Shown one piece after another: positions 47,556 to 60,009 of a stretch of DNA of 64,000 nucleotides. Numbering within the stretch: position 1 is the stretch's first letter; every line of letters begins with the position of its first letter. Made by a program: the position numbers and the translations under genes. The stretch is from Pseudomonas sp. TMP9 (GTDB lineage Bacteria > Pseudomonadota > Gammaproteobacteria > Pseudomonadales > Pseudomonadaceae), in the NCBI RefSeq assembly GCF_037943105.1, contig NZ_CP149803.1, positions 620,001-684,000 on the forward strand. The letters are read 5' to 3'. Below the pieces are notes generated by a model. That model was given only the letters and a program-made list of their open reading frames with translations. It did no database searches and was not told where the DNA came from.

Positions 47556-47574
47556 ATGCGGCATCATGCCGCAT
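47556..47574. repeat. Small palindrome in the rpsI-petA gap
   Basis: A perfect 8-bp stem (ATGCGGCA with TGCCGCAT) has a 3-base loop. A second small hairpin, GGCCTG-N5-CAGGCC, lies at 47696-47712, 25 bases before petA. The second may affect translation of petA; the first has no evident role. No clear sigma-70 promoter for petABC was placed in this gap. Confidence 0.5.
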
Positions 47575-47736
47575 CTGCGTAAGTCCTGATTTGTAAGGGG
47601 TTGCGCCTTCTCTACGGAGGTAATTACCTTGTCAGTAGAGGGGCTTTTCTTTACCATTTGAAAAATTTCGCGCGACTCGATTTTTACCTTGTATAGGCCT
47701 GAACTACAGGCCATAAAGCTGATGGGAGACGACTGA

Positions 47737-48333
47737 ATGAGCAATGACGGCGTGAATGCAGGCCGGCGTCGCTTTCTGGTAGCGGCCACCTCTGTGGTGG
47801 GCGCTGCAGGAGCGGTGGGTGCCGCGGTCCCGTTCGTAGGGTCCTGGTTCCCAAGCGCCAAGGCTAAAGCTGCCGGAGCACCCGTTAAGGTGAACGTCGG
47901 CAAAATCGAGGCGGGACAGCAGATGGTTGCTGAATGGCGGGGGCAGCCGGTGTTTATCGTGCGCCGTACCGAGGAAATTCTCAGCAACTTGGTCAAGCTC
48001 GAGCCCGTACTGGCCGACTTTGATTCCAAGGCCTCTGAGCAGCCGAGCTATGTCGATCCGAAAACCCGTTCGATCAAGCCCGAGTTGTTGTTGTTGGTAG
48101 GCTTGTGCACTCACCTGGGTTGCGCGCCATCCTTCCGCCCGGAAGTTGCGCCTGCTGATCTGGGTGCTGATTGGGTGGGTGGTTATTTCTGTCCATGTCA
48201 TGGTTCGCGCTATGACCTCGCAGGTCGTGTTTATAAAGGCCAGCCTGCGCCCTTGAACCTGCCGGTACCGCCGCACACGTATGAGACAGATGATGTGATT
48301 ATCATCGGTGTGGATCAGGAGAAAGCATCATGA
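47737..48333 (+). CDS. petA: Ubiquinol-cytochrome c reductase Rieske iron-sulfur subunit
   Basis: This 198-residue subunit of the bc1 complex carries the 2Fe-2S cluster that accepts electrons from ubiquinol. The N-terminus is a twin-arginine-type signal anchor ([21 protein letters not shown]). Cluster ligands are in CTHLGC (Cys124, His126; Cys129 for the disulphide) and CPCHGS (Cys152, Cys154, His155). GGAG lies eight bases before the ATG. It overlaps petB by four bases (ATGA). Confidence 0.97.
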   Translation: MSNDGVNAGRRRFLVAATSVVGAAGAVGAAVPFVGSWFPSAKAKAAGAPVKVNVGKIEAGQQMVAEWRGQPVFIVRRTEEILSNLVKLEPVLADFDSKASEQPSYVDPKTRSIKPELLLLVGLCTHLGCAPSFRPEVAPADLGADWVGGYFCPCHGSRYDLAGRVYKGQPAPLNLPVPPHTYETDDVIIIGVDQEKAS

Positions 48334-49541
48334 GTAAACTCATGGAGTGGATTGATGCGCGCTTCCCAGCGACCAGAATGCTGGAAGAGCATCTAACCAA
48401 GTACTACGCACCGAAGAACTTTAACTTCTTCTATTTCTTCGGTTCGCTCGCCTTGTTGGTGCTGGTCAATCAGATCGTTACAGGTGTCTGGCTGACCATG
48501 AGTTATACCCCGTCGGCGGAAGAGGCGTTTGCTTCGGTCGAATACATCATGCGTGATGTTGAATACGGTTGGATCCTTCGCTACATGCACTCCACGGGCG
48601 CCTCCGCGTTCTTCGTTGTGGTCTATCTGCACATGTTCCGCGCGCTGCTCTACGGCTCTTATCAGAAGCCCCGTGAGCTGGTGTGGATCTTCGGCATGTT
48701 GATTTACCTGATGCTGATGGCAGAAGCCTTTATGGGCTACCTGCTGCCGTGGGGTCAAATGTCCTACTGGGGCGCCCAGGTGATCATCTCGCTGTTTGGT
48801 GCCATTCCGGTAATCGGTGCGGACCTGACGCAGTGGATTCGTGGTGACTACCTGATTTCTGGCATCACCCTGAACCGCTTCTTCGCCTTGCATGTGGTGG
48901 CCTTGCCGATTGTTATTCTCGGTCTGGTTGTGCTGCACATTCTGGCCCTGCACGAAGTCGGTTCGAACAACCCAGACGGCGTGGACATTAAGAAGTTCAA
49001 GGATAAGAACGGTGTTCCGCTCGACGGCATCGCGTTCCATCCTTACTACACCGTGAAGGACATTGTCGGTGTTGTGGTCTTCTTGTTCATCTTCTGCTTC
49101 GTGCTGTTCTTCTTCCCGGAGATGGGTGGTTATTTCCTCGAGAAGCCTAACTTTGAAGCGGCTAACCCGTTCAAGACGCCTGCGCACATTGCCCCGGTTT
49201 GGTACTTCACCCCGTTCTACGCGATTCTGCGTGCGGTACCTGATAAGTTGCTGGGCGTAATTGCCATGGGTGCGGCTATCGCGGTGTTGTTTGTACTGCC
49301 TTGGTTGGACCGTAGTCCGGTGAAATCGATGCGTTACAAAGGCTGGATGAGCAAGGTCTGGTTGCTGATCTTCTGTGTGTCCTTTGTAATTCTGGGTGTG
49401 TTGGGTGTGTTGGTACCAACCCCAGGTCGTACGCTGCTGGCACAGGTGTGTACCTTCCTGTACTTCGCGTTCTTTATCCTGATGCCGTTCTACACCAGGA
49501 TGGAAAAAACCAAACCGGTTCCGGAAAGGGTGACTGGCTGA
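48330..49541 (+). CDS. petB: Cytochrome b subunit of the bc1 complex
   Basis: This 403-residue membrane subunit holds two b-type haems and the quinone sites. Haem-ligand helices include [23 protein letters not shown] and [21 protein letters not shown]. The Qo-site region has [11 protein letters not shown], and the PEWY-equivalent is [15 protein letters not shown], where the motif reads PVWY, a common bacterial variant. It overlaps petA and petC, so the three subunits are co-translated. Confidence 0.97.
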   Translation: MSKLMEWIDARFPATRMLEEHLTKYYAPKNFNFFYFFGSLALLVLVNQIVTGVWLTMSYTPSAEEAFASVEYIMRDVEYGWILRYMHSTGASAFFVVVYLHMFRALLYGSYQKPRELVWIFGMLIYLMLMAEAFMGYLLPWGQMSYWGAQVIISLFGAIPVIGADLTQWIRGDYLISGITLNRFFALHVVALPIVILGLVVLHILALHEVGSNNPDGVDIKKFKDKNGVPLDGIAFHPYYTVKDIVGVVVFLFIFCFVLFFFPEMGGYFLEKPNFEAANPFKTPAHIAPVWYFTPFYAILRAVPDKLLGVIAMGAAIAVLFVLPWLDRSPVKSMRYKGWMSKVWLLIFCVSFVILGVLGVLVPTPGRTLLAQVCTFLYFAFFILMPFYTRMEKTKPVPERVTG

Positions 49542-50323
49542 TGAAAAAGTATTTCGCAGCATTGATTATTGCGCTTCTGCCGAGCCTTGGCTTTGCCGCA
49601 GGCGGCGTCGAATATCCGCTGGACAAGGTTGATATCGACCTGGCTGATAAAGCAGCCCTGCAGGACGGTGCGCGCACCTTCGCCAACTACTGCATGGGTT
49701 GTCACTCAGCGCAGTACCAGCGTTATGAGCGTGTCGCTAATGACCTAGGTATTCCGCATGAAGTCATGCTGGAAAACCTAGTGTTCACGGGCGCGAAGAT
49801 TGGCGAGCATATGAAGATCGGTATGCGGCCATCCGAAGCCAAGGCATGGTTTGGGGCTGCACCGCCTGACCTGACTCTGGTTGCACGCGTACGCGGCACT
49901 GACTGGCTGTACACTTACCTGCGTACCTTTTATGACGATCCAGCCCGGCCTATGGGGGCCAACAACATGGTCTTCCCCAACGTAGGTATGCCGAACGTTT
50001 TGGTGGCCTTGCAGGGTCGTCAGTACATTGGCTGTAAGCAGGTGCAAGTGGTTGAGGACGGTAAGAAGCAGTTCGATCCACTGACCGGCACACCCATTAC
50101 CCATGAGGCGTGTGATCAGCTGACTATCGAAGCCAAGACCGGTACCTTGAGCACTGAGGAGTTCGACACGAAGATCCAGAATTTGGTGACCTTCTTGGCG
50201 TATTCGGCTAACCCGGTCAAATTGAAAAGTCAGCGCATAGGCACCTATGTTCTGCTGTATCTTTGCTTCTTCTTCGTGTTCGCCTACCTGCTCAAGCGTG
50301 AGTATTGGAAAGACGTCCATTAA
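49541..50323 (+). CDS. petC: Cytochrome c1 subunit of the bc1 complex
   Basis: This 260-residue c-type cytochrome passes electrons from the Rieske protein to soluble cytochrome c. It has an export signal ([19 protein letters not shown]), the haem-binding CMGCH with Cys51, Cys54 and His55, a methionine-ligand region near IGMRPSEAKAWFGAAPPDL, and a C-terminal anchor helix (VLLYLCFFFVFAYLLKREYW). The ATG shares a base with the petB stop codon. Confidence 0.97.
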   Translation: MKKYFAALIIALLPSLGFAAGGVEYPLDKVDIDLADKAALQDGARTFANYCMGCHSAQYQRYERVANDLGIPHEVMLENLVFTGAKIGEHMKIGMRPSEAKAWFGAAPPDLTLVARVRGTDWLYTYLRTFYDDPARPMGANNMVFPNVGMPNVLVALQGRQYIGCKQVQVVEDGKKQFDPLTGTPITHEACDQLTIEAKTGTLSTEEFDTKIQNLVTFLAYSANPVKLKSQRIGTYVLLYLCFFFVFAYLLKREYWKDVH

Positions 50324-50343
50324 GCCGCTGCAACTCCGCTGTT

Positions 50344-50376
50344 AACCTGCGCGCCCCTTTGGGCGCGCAGGTTTTT
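50344..50376 (+). terminator. Intrinsic terminator after petC
   Basis: A perfect 13-bp GC-rich stem (AACCTGCGCGCCC and its complement) with a 4-base loop is followed by TTT. It lies 20 bases after the petC stop codon and 38 bases before sspA, so sspA needs read-through or its own promoter. Confidence 0.93.
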
Positions 50377-50413
50377 CTGCTTCACATAACTTTAATAAGC
50401 GAGGAGAGACGTC

Positions 50414-51031
50414 ATGGCCGTAGCCAATAGGTTGGCCTGTTACTCTGACCCCGCCGGTCACTATTCCCACCGCGTACGTATTGTGCTCGCCGAGAAGGGT
50501 GTCAGCGCCGAAATCATCAGTGTAGAAAAGGGCCGTTATCCGGCCGGACTGCTGGAGGTTAACCCCTACGCCAGCCTGCCAACACTGGTTGACCGCGACT
50601 TGGCTCTCTACGAGTCGACAGTGGTGATGGAATATTTGGATGAGCGTTACCCACATCCGCCGCTGTTGCCGGTGTATCCAGTTGCCAGAGCCAATAGCCG
50701 ACTGCTGATTCATCGTATTCAGCGGGATTGGTGTGCGCAGGTGGACTTGATTCTTGATCCGCGCAGTAAAGAACCTGCGCGCGTGTTGGCGCGCAAAGAA
50801 CTGCGTGAAAGCCTGACCGGCGTATCGCCGCTGTTTGCCGACAAAGCGTATTTCCTCAGCGAGGAATTGAGCTTGGTGGATTGTTGCCTACTGCCGATTT
50901 TATGGCGTTTGCCCGTGCTTGGGATTGAATTGCCAAAGCCCGCCAAGCCGCTGCTGGACTACATGGATCGGCAGTTTGCCCGTGAAGCGTTCCAGAGCAG
51001 CTTGTCGTCCGTTGAGCGTGATATGCGCTAA
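50414..51031 (+). CDS. sspA: Stringent starvation protein A
   Basis: This 205-residue protein has the glutathione-transferase fold. It binds RNA polymerase and, in Pseudomonas and enterics, alters transcription in stationary phase. Typical segments are [40 protein letters not shown] and [17 protein letters not shown]. The ribosome site GAGGAGA is strong. It is followed by sspB after 12 bases. Confidence 0.95.
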   Translation: MAVANRLACYSDPAGHYSHRVRIVLAEKGVSAEIISVEKGRYPAGLLEVNPYASLPTLVDRDLALYESTVVMEYLDERYPHPPLLPVYPVARANSRLLIHRIQRDWCAQVDLILDPRSKEPARVLARKELRESLTGVSPLFADKAYFLSEELSLVDCCLLPILWRLPVLGIELPKPAKPLLDYMDRQFAREAFQSSLSSVERDMR

Positions 51032-51043
51032 GCCGAGGAGGTC

Positions 51044-51460
51044 ATGATGAAGTCGAGTCGTCCTTATTTGGTTCGTGCCCTCTATGAGTGGCTCGTGGAC
51101 AACGACTGCACTCCGCACTTGCTGGTCAATGCCGAGTTTACCGGTGTGCAGGTGCCGAGTGGTTTCGCTCGTGATGGGCAAATTGTCCTGAATGTTTCAC
51201 CTACGGCTGTGCGTCACCTGCATATGGATAACGAAGCTGTCAGCTTTGAAGGCCGTTTTGCTGGGGTTGCGCAAACCCTGTACATCCCCGTAGCTGCCGT
51301 GTTGGCGATCTACGCGCGGGAAAACGGTCAGGGTATGGTCTTTGATGCGGAGCCGTCGATGCTTGACGGTGAAGAGATTGACGATCCGGATGCTCCCGGC
51401 TCACCTGATGATCAGCCGCCACGCCCAAGTGGCCGGCCCAGTTTGAAGGTGGTCAAGTAA
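51044..51460 (+). CDS. sspB: ClpXP protease specificity-enhancing factor SspB
   Basis: This 138-residue adaptor delivers ssrA-tagged proteins to ClpXP. The N-terminal dimer domain reads SRPYLVRALYEWLVDNDCTPHLLV. A disordered acidic/proline linker leads to the ClpX-docking tail RPSLKVVK at the extreme C-terminus. GGAG lies three bases before the first ATG and six before the second (51047), so the second may be the true start. Confidence 0.95.
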   Translation: MMKSSRPYLVRALYEWLVDNDCTPHLLVNAEFTGVQVPSGFARDGQIVLNVSPTAVRHLHMDNEAVSFEGRFAGVAQTLYIPVAAVLAIYARENGQGMVFDAEPSMLDGEEIDDPDAPGSPDDQPPRPSGRPSLKVVK

Positions 51461-51462
51461 GT

Positions 51463-51490
51463 AAAAAGGCGATCCTAGGATCGCCTTTTT
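51463..51490. terminator. Bidirectional terminator between sspB and dolP
   Basis: A perfect palindrome with the core GGCGATCCTAGGATCGCC is flanked by five A and five T. It serves convergent genes whose stop codons lie at 51460 and 51516. Confidence 0.93.
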
Positions 51491-51515
51491 ATCGCCTGCA
51501 ATAACGCCGTCAGTA

Positions 51516-52681
<1,166 letters not shown>

Positions 52682-53056
52682 TTAGGTATCAAAGGCGTTT
52701 TGAATCCAGTTCAGTGGCGCAGGGGCTTCGTTGTCAGCGGTAATCGCAATCACATCAAAACGGCATGGGTGCTTGGCCCAGCGCGATTCTTGTTGCAGAA
52801 AGAGTTGGGCGGCGCGGGTGAGTTTCTCACGTTTGCGCGCATCCACGCTCTCTGCGGCGCCACCCCACGCGCTATGGCGTCGATAGCGAACTTCTACGAA
52901 TACTACTGTATCGGCGTCGAGCATGACTAGATCGAGCTCGCCGAGGCGGCAGCGCCAGTTTTGCGCCAGCAGGCGTAAGCCTTGCCGTTCGAGATACTGC
53001 CGTGCGTGGGCCTCGGCAGCATCACCTTGTTGTTGGGTGCTGATTCGCTCGCTCAA
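52682..53056 (-). CDS. yraN: YraN-family (UPF0102) endonuclease-like protein
   Basis: This 124-residue protein has a restriction-endonuclease-like fold. The pattern GDAAEAHARQYLERQG, RCRLGELDLVMLD and VVFVEVRYR gives the acidic and lysine-type positions E-D-ExR (the usual K of ExK is R here). Its biological role is unknown. It overlaps the lpoA stop by four bases. Confidence 0.93.
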   Translation of the reverse strand: MSERISTQQQGDAAEAHARQYLERQGLRLLAQNWRCRLGELDLVMLDADTVVFVEVRYRRHSAWGGAAESVDARKREKLTRAAQLFLQQESRWAKHPCRFDVIAITADNEAPAPLNWIQNAFDT

Positions 53057-54876
53057 TTGAGGCTGTCAGGCAGCGGCTGAACTTGACCGTCACGAAACTC
53101 AGCCCAAGGCAATTGGCGCTCAATACGCTGAGTGGGGCTGAGGCTAAGTGTGCCGGAAAGACCTTGCAGGCGAGTGTCTGGCAGCGCTTTCAGTTGATTC
53201 AAGCGCGGGGCAAGTTGGTAGGCATCCGCGCCCATCGCATAAAGACGACCTAGGCTGGTACCCGCTTGCGGCCACTGCGCACTGGCTTGTTGGCGTAGCG
53301 GATCGTTGACGTTGAGTAGCCAAGGCGTTTCGCAAAACATGATGCCGTTAAGGTCGAGGTATTGTGCCTGGTTATAGATGCCGGTAAACAGGTGCGAGGT
53401 GGCATAGACCGGCACATCGCCTGCGTATTGGAAGGCCAAAGTCGGTTTGATCTGCTGGGCTTGCTGCGGGGTCGCGGCGAGGAAGATGAAGTCAACGTCG
53501 CGGCGACGTGAGGGTGCGGCGGCGACAGCGCTGCCAAGAGTGTTTTGCAGGCGTTTGCTGCGGGCTTCGCTCTCGCGCAATTGAAACAAGTCTGCAATTT
53601 GTCGGGCAAGCTCAACTGGCTGATCGACATGCTCAGCTGCGATCAACGTGCCGCCTTGGGCTTGCCAGTCTTCGCGGAAGGCGGCGAGTACGCGGTCGCC
53701 CCATTCACCCGCGGGCACCAAGGCGACAGCGCGACGCATGCCGTCGGCCCAGGCGCGGCGGGCAACTTCACGGGCTTCATCCTCAGCGGCCAGGCCGAAC
53801 TGGAATAGCTGGTCCGGGCCTTCTTGGGTGCCTTCACTGTAATTCAGAGCCAGGGTGGTGATGGGCAACTGTTCGCGGCTATTCAGTTGGCTGACCAAGT
53901 TTTTTTCCAGCGGGCCGATCACCAGCTGCACGCCAGCGGCTTGTGCCTGAGTGTAAAAGGCGTCCATGGAGCCAATGCGTGAGCTGTCAAAAACTTGAAT
54001 GTTTGGCGGGTTCTGTCCAGCCTGCTGGGCTTGGTAGTGTGCGGCCAGGAAGCCGTCGCGCAACGCGCGAGCCACGCCAGCCAGTTGCCCATCCTGCGGC
54101 AGTAACAGGGCAATTTCAGTGAGGGGTTGGCTGGAAAGTTTTTTCAGCTCAACCAGCGCTTGCGGCAGTTGCTGCGCCGCCGGGTGCTCGGGGTTTTGCC
54201 CAACCCAAGTGTCGATTGCCGCTTGCTGTTGTTCCAGCGTGCCGGCGCCTTTGGTGGTGCGTGCCAGCACCAGCCAGCCATCAAAGTCGGCATCGCCGCT
54301 GGCTTGCAGTTCCGCTACGGGTAAGTTGGAAACCAGATGCCAAATCGCTTCATTATTGGTTGCGGCGTTTGCACCGCTGAGTAGCGGCGCGATAAACGCA
54401 CGCTCGCGGGCAGCCGCCAAGGATTGCCCAGTGGCCTGTAGCGCGCTAGCGCGAACTAATTGGCTGCGCACCTGCTGCTCAACAGGCAATTCACCAAGGC
54501 GATCCATGCTTGGGTGGGCGAGGGCGCGCAAGGCAGCCTTTGGTTTGTTATTGCTCATGTCCAGTTCAGCGCGCAGGGTGCTGGCGTAAATCTGCTGAGC
54601 CGGTTTCAAGCTTTCCAGCGCAACCAATTGCAGAATACTGCTGGCTCGTGCGAGATCTTGTTGCTTGTGCGCCAGGTCGGCTGCCGACAGGCGAAGAGCG
54701 GCGGCTTGTTCAGTCGGGCTCTGCGCTGCTTGTTGCAGCAGCTGTTCAATGCTGGCTTGTGGGGTGCGCGGCAGCTCGCCAAGCGTCGATGAAGGTTGGC
54801 TGGCGCAAGCAGCGATCAAGCTGGCGAGGCAAAGGGCAAAAAGGGGGCGCAGGTAGGTGATCAGGCGGGTGGGCAT
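53053..54876 (-). CDS. lpoA: LpoA-type outer-membrane lipoprotein, activator of PBP1a
   Basis: This 607-residue lipoprotein (LIAACAS box) has an N-terminal TPR-like helical part (~30-250) and a C-terminal periplasmic-binding-protein fold (~255-590) with LTEIALLLPQDGQLAGVARALRDG-type text (IALLLPQDGQLAG). LpoA reaches through the peptidoglycan to stimulate PBP1a; this role in Pseudomonas is inferred from the family. The ATG at 54876 has AGGAA eight bases upstream. It is divergent from rsmI. Confidence 0.93.
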   Translation of the reverse strand: MPTRLITYLRPLFALCLASLIAACASQPSSTLGELPRTPQASIEQLLQQAAQSPTEQAAALRLSAADLAHKQQDLARASSILQLVALESLKPAQQIYASTLRAELDMSNNKPKAALRALAHPSMDRLGELPVEQQVRSQLVRASALQATGQSLAAARERAFIAPLLSGANAATNNEAIWHLVSNLPVAELQASGDADFDGWLVLARTTKGAGTLEQQQAAIDTWVGQNPEHPAAQQLPQALVELKKLSSQPLTEIALLLPQDGQLAGVARALRDGFLAAHYQAQQAGQNPPNIQVFDSSRIGSMDAFYTQAQAAGVQLVIGPLEKNLVSQLNSREQLPITTLALNYSEGTQEGPDQLFQFGLAAEDEAREVARRAWADGMRRAVALVPAGEWGDRVLAAFREDWQAQGGTLIAAEHVDQPVELARQIADLFQLRESEARSKRLQNTLGSAVAAAPSRRRDVDFIFLAATPQQAQQIKPTLAFQYAGDVPVYATSHLFTGIYNQAQYLDLNGIMFCETPWLLNVNDPLRQQASAQWPQAGTSLGRLYAMGADAYQLAPRLNQLKALPDTRLQGLSGTLSLSPTQRIERQLPWAEFRDGQVQPLPDSLN

Positions 54877-55001
54877 GTAGGACGTTCCTGATACTTGATA
54901 AAATTGAGTTGCCAATTGTACCCAAGCCCGCCGGGTGACGCGATGTCGAAGGTTGGAAACGGGCTACAATGCGCGCTTTGCTGATTTAAGAGGCTTGCGC
55001 T

Positions 55002-55874
55002 GTGACCACTCCTGCTGCTGCAAATGTGCCTTTAGGCAGTCTTTATGTGGTGGCCACACCGATTGGTAACCTTGATGACATCAGTGCGCGGGCGCTGAAC
55101 ATTCTGCGCGACGTTGCGCTGATCGCCGCAGAAGACACCCGCCATTCGGCGCGATTGATGCAGCATTTCGGCATTGCCACGCCGCTTGCGGCTTGCCATG
55201 AACACAACGAGCGTGACCAGGGCGGGCGTTTCCTCGCGCGGCTACTGGCGGGTGACGATGTGGCGCTGATTTCCGATGCCGGTACGCCGCTGATTTCTGA
55301 TCCGGGTTATCACTTGGTCCGCCAAGCACGAGCTGCCGGTATTGCAGTGGTGCCGGTGCCTGGGGCCTGTGCGCTTATTGCCGCGTTGTCTGCTGCGGGT
55401 TTGCCGTCTGATCGGTTTATTTTTGAAGGTTTCTTGCCGGCAAAGGCAGTTGGTCGGCGCGCGCGGCTTGAGCAGGTTAAGGAAGAGCCGCGCACGCTGA
55501 TCTTCTATGAGGCGCCGCACCGTATTCTTGAATGCCTGCAGGATATGCAAGCGGTGTTTGGTGGTGAGCGTCCAGCGCTACTGGCGCGTGAAATTACCAA
55601 AACCTTTGAAACGCTCAAGGGTATGCCGCTGGCCGAGTTGGCAGCCTGGGTGGCTGCCGACAGCAATCAGCAGCGCGGTGAGTGCGTGGTGCTGGTGGCC
55701 GGTTGGCAAGCGCCGGAAGGTGAGGAGGCGGTCAGCGCTGACGCGTTGCGCGTATTGAATTTGCTGCTCGCAGAAATGCCGCTTAAACGTGCGGCGGCGC
55801 TGGCGTCCGAGATTACCGGGGTGCGCAAGAACCTGCTGTATCAGGTCGCCTTGGAGCAGCAGAAAGACCTTTAA
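55002..55874 (+). CDS. rsmI: 16S rRNA 2'-O-methyltransferase RsmI
   Basis: This 290-residue SAM enzyme methylates the ribose of C1402 in 16S rRNA. It contains [45 protein letters not shown] and [12 protein letters not shown]. It uses a GTG start with AAGAGG upstream. It is divergent from lpoA, and the RNase P RNA gene follows on the same strand. Confidence 0.96.
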   Translation: MTTPAAANVPLGSLYVVATPIGNLDDISARALNILRDVALIAAEDTRHSARLMQHFGIATPLAACHEHNERDQGGRFLARLLAGDDVALISDAGTPLISDPGYHLVRQARAAGIAVVPVPGACALIAALSAAGLPSDRFIFEGFLPAKAVGRRARLEQVKEEPRTLIFYEAPHRILECLQDMQAVFGGERPALLAREITKTFETLKGMPLAELAAWVAADSNQQRGECVVLVAGWQAPEGEEAVSADALRVLNLLLAEMPLKRAAALASEITGVRKNLLYQVALEQQKDL

Positions 55875-55915
55875 GCCTTGTCCAATGCGGCGCGTGCCGT
55901 TAATCTTGCTGGCGG

Positions 55916-56274
55916 AGAGTCGATCGGACAGTCGCTGCCGTGTTGCGTTCTGCGTAATGCGGGGGAGGAAAGTCCGGGCTCCATAGGGCAGAGTGCCAGG
56001 TAACGCCTGGGAGGCGTGAGCCTACGGAAAGTGCCACAGAAAATAACCGCCTAAGCACTTCGGTGCCGGTAAGGGTGAAAAGGTGCGGTAAGAGCGCACC
56101 GCGCGACTGGTAACAGTTCGTGGCTAGGCAAACCCCACTCGGAGCAAGACCAAATAGGGTTCCATTGGCGTGGCCCGCGCTGGAACCGGGTAGGTTGCTA
56201 AAGGCGTGCAGTGATGTACGTCGTAGAGGAATGACTGTCCTCGACAGAACCCGGCTTACAGATCGACTCTCCAC
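55916..56274 (+). ncRNA. rnpB: RNase P RNA, type A
   Basis: This ~360-base RNA is the catalytic part of RNase P, which trims tRNA 5' ends. The ends pair: AGAGTCGATC at the start (55916-55925) with GATCGACTCT at the end (56261-56270). Universally conserved parts are GAGGAAAGTCCGGGCTCC near 55964, CAGAAAATAACCGCC, GGTAAGGGTGAAAAGGTGCG, and ACAGAACCCGGCTTACAG before the 3' end. The position between rsmI and mraZ is standard for Pseudomonas. The exact ends are approximate within a few bases. Confidence 0.96.
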
Positions 56275-56477
56275 CTCTTTCCTCAATCCGCTGCACAGCT
56301 TCACCTCCTTTCTAATACCGAAAAAATCTTACTCTTAACAAATCACTTTAACTTTGAGGCTCAGCGCGCTGTTTAGGCTCGTTTTTATACCTATTTGCTC
56401 GCGTTATTTCTCAGTTTTGCCCCGCTAAAAGTTCGCTAAATCGCCGTTCTATAAGGTTTTTTCCCGCTAAGCGCGCC

Positions 56478-56507
56478 TTGACGGTGGGGGTCGAGCGTTC
56501 CTATAGT
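56478..56507 (+). promoter_or_regulatory. Sigma-70 promoter of the dcw cluster (mraZ)
   Basis: TTGACG (56478-56483) and TATAGT (56502-56507) are separated by 18 bases. Transcription would start near 56514, right at the MraZ-type repeats. The rest of the ~300-base gap from rnpB is AT-rich and holds no other feature that I can name. Confidence 0.7.
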
Positions 56508-56515
56508 GTGCGCGG

Positions 56516-56541
56516 GTGGTAAGAAGTGGCAAAAAGTGGGT
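56516..56541 (+). promoter_or_regulatory. MraZ-binding repeats
   Basis: Three units TGGTA, TGGCA and TGGGT (each preceded by G) recur every 10 bases at 56516, 56526 and 56536, on one face of the helix. MraZ of Escherichia coli binds TGGGN repeats separated by five bases in the same location. The match in form and place supports autorepression of the cluster by MraZ. Confidence 0.75.
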
Positions 56542-56583
56542 TTTTTAGGCACGGATAGCTAATAAAAAAGGGGAGGCGCGATC

Positions 56584-57039
56584 ATGTTTCGCGGAGCAAA
56601 CGCCATCAGTCTCGACGCCAAAGGGCGACTCGCGATGCCAAGTCGGTATCGGGACGAGCTCGTATCGCGTTGTGCTGGCCAGCTTATCGTGACGATTGAT
56701 GCCATCGACCCCTGTCTCTGTGTTTACCCATTGGCTGAGTGGGAGCTGATTGAAGCCAAACTCCGCGAACTCGCCTCCTTCCGTGAAGAAAACCGCCGCC
56801 TGCAACGCCTGCTGATCGGCAACGCGGTCGACCTTGAGCTGGACGCCAGCGGTCGTTTCTTGGTGCCGCCGCGTTTGCGCGAACACGCCAAGCTGGACAA
56901 GCGCGTGATGCTAGTCGGCCAACTCAATAAATTTCAATTGTGGGATGAGGATTCCTGGAATGCTGTGGCCGATGCCGATTTGGCCGCGATCAAGCAACCG
57001 GGTGCTCTGTCCGACGACCTACGTGACTTGATCCTGTGA
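56584..57039 (+). CDS. mraZ: Transcriptional regulator MraZ
   Basis: This 151-residue protein has two AbrB-like swapped-hairpin domains, seen as [21 protein letters not shown] and [20 protein letters not shown]. MraZ binds its own promoter as a dodecamer ring and represses the dcw genes. GGGGAGG lies a good distance before the ATG. It is the first gene of the cluster. Confidence 0.96.
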   Translation: MFRGANAISLDAKGRLAMPSRYRDELVSRCAGQLIVTIDAIDPCLCVYPLAEWELIEAKLRELASFREENRRLQRLLIGNAVDLELDASGRFLVPPRLREHAKLDKRVMLVGQLNKFQLWDEDSWNAVADADLAAIKQPGALSDDLRDLIL

Positions 57040-57041
57040 CC

Positions 57042-57979
57042 ATGACCAGTAACTTGCGCCACATTACCGTGCTACTCGACGAGGCTGTCGAAGGGCTGGC
57101 TGTGCGCGCGAACGGTTGTTATCTGGATGGCACCTTTGGGCGCGGCGGGCATAGCCGGCTGATCTTAGAAAAACTCGGCGCCGACGGTCATTTACTCGGG
57201 TTCGACAAAGACCCTCTGGCAATCGCCACAGGGAATACGCTGGCGGCCGAAGACGGCCGCTTTGTCGTTGTGCAGCGCAGCTTTGCCGAACTAGGTGACG
57301 AGCTCGCGCGCCGTGATTTGCACGGCAAAGTCAGCGGTATTTTGCTCGACTTGGGTGTGTCTTCACCGCAATTAGATGATGCCGAGCGCGGTTTTAGTTT
57401 TATGCATGACGGCCCGCTCGACATGCGCATGAACCCGGATGCTGGTGTCAGTGTTGCGGAGTTTATTGCCAGTGCCGCCGAGGAAGAAATTGCCCGGGTA
57501 ATGAAGGAATACGGCGAAGAGCGTTTCGCCAAGCGCATGGCCCGTGCTGTGGTGCTGCGACGTGCGGAGCAACCGTTTTTACGCACCGCCGATTTGGCTC
57601 AGGTGCTGACCGTGGCTAATCCAGCCTGGGAGAAAGGCAAGAACCCGGCAACGCGGGCTTTCCAAGGGCTGCGCATCTACATCAATAACGAGCTGGGTGA
57701 TCTAGAAGGCGGCCTTGATGCGGCCCTAGAAAGCCTCGAAGTCGGTGGTCGCTTGGTGGTGATCAGCTTCCATTCGCTGGAAGACCGCATCGTTAAACTC
57801 TTTATGCGCAAGCATGCCAAGGGTGAAGCGGATAAATTACCCCGCGATCTGCCCATCATTCCCAAGGCATTCGAGCCGCGTTTGAAGTTAATCGGCAAAC
57901 CCGTATTCGCCTCTGAGGCTGAGCTGCACGCCAACCCACGCTCGCGCAGCGCGGTTATGCGCATCGCTGAGAAAGTACG

Positions 57980-57983
<4 letters not shown>
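57042..57983 (+). CDS. rsmH: 16S rRNA m4C1402 methyltransferase RsmH (MraW)
   Basis: This 313-residue enzyme methylates N4 of C1402, the same nucleotide modified on the ribose by RsmI in this window. Motifs are [52 protein letters not shown] text ([20 protein letters not shown]), and [14 protein letters not shown]. The ATG at 57042 gives the normal length; a GTG at 57036 overlapping the mraZ stop is an alternative. Confidence 0.96.

Positions 57984-60008
<2,025 letters not shown>

Positions 60009-60009
<1 letters not shown>

Noticed and set aside
48393..49562. Minus-strand open frame of 389 codons opposite petB
   Set aside because: Composition is rich in His, Gln and Asn, as expected for the antisense of a hydrophobic membrane protein; petB is unmistakable.
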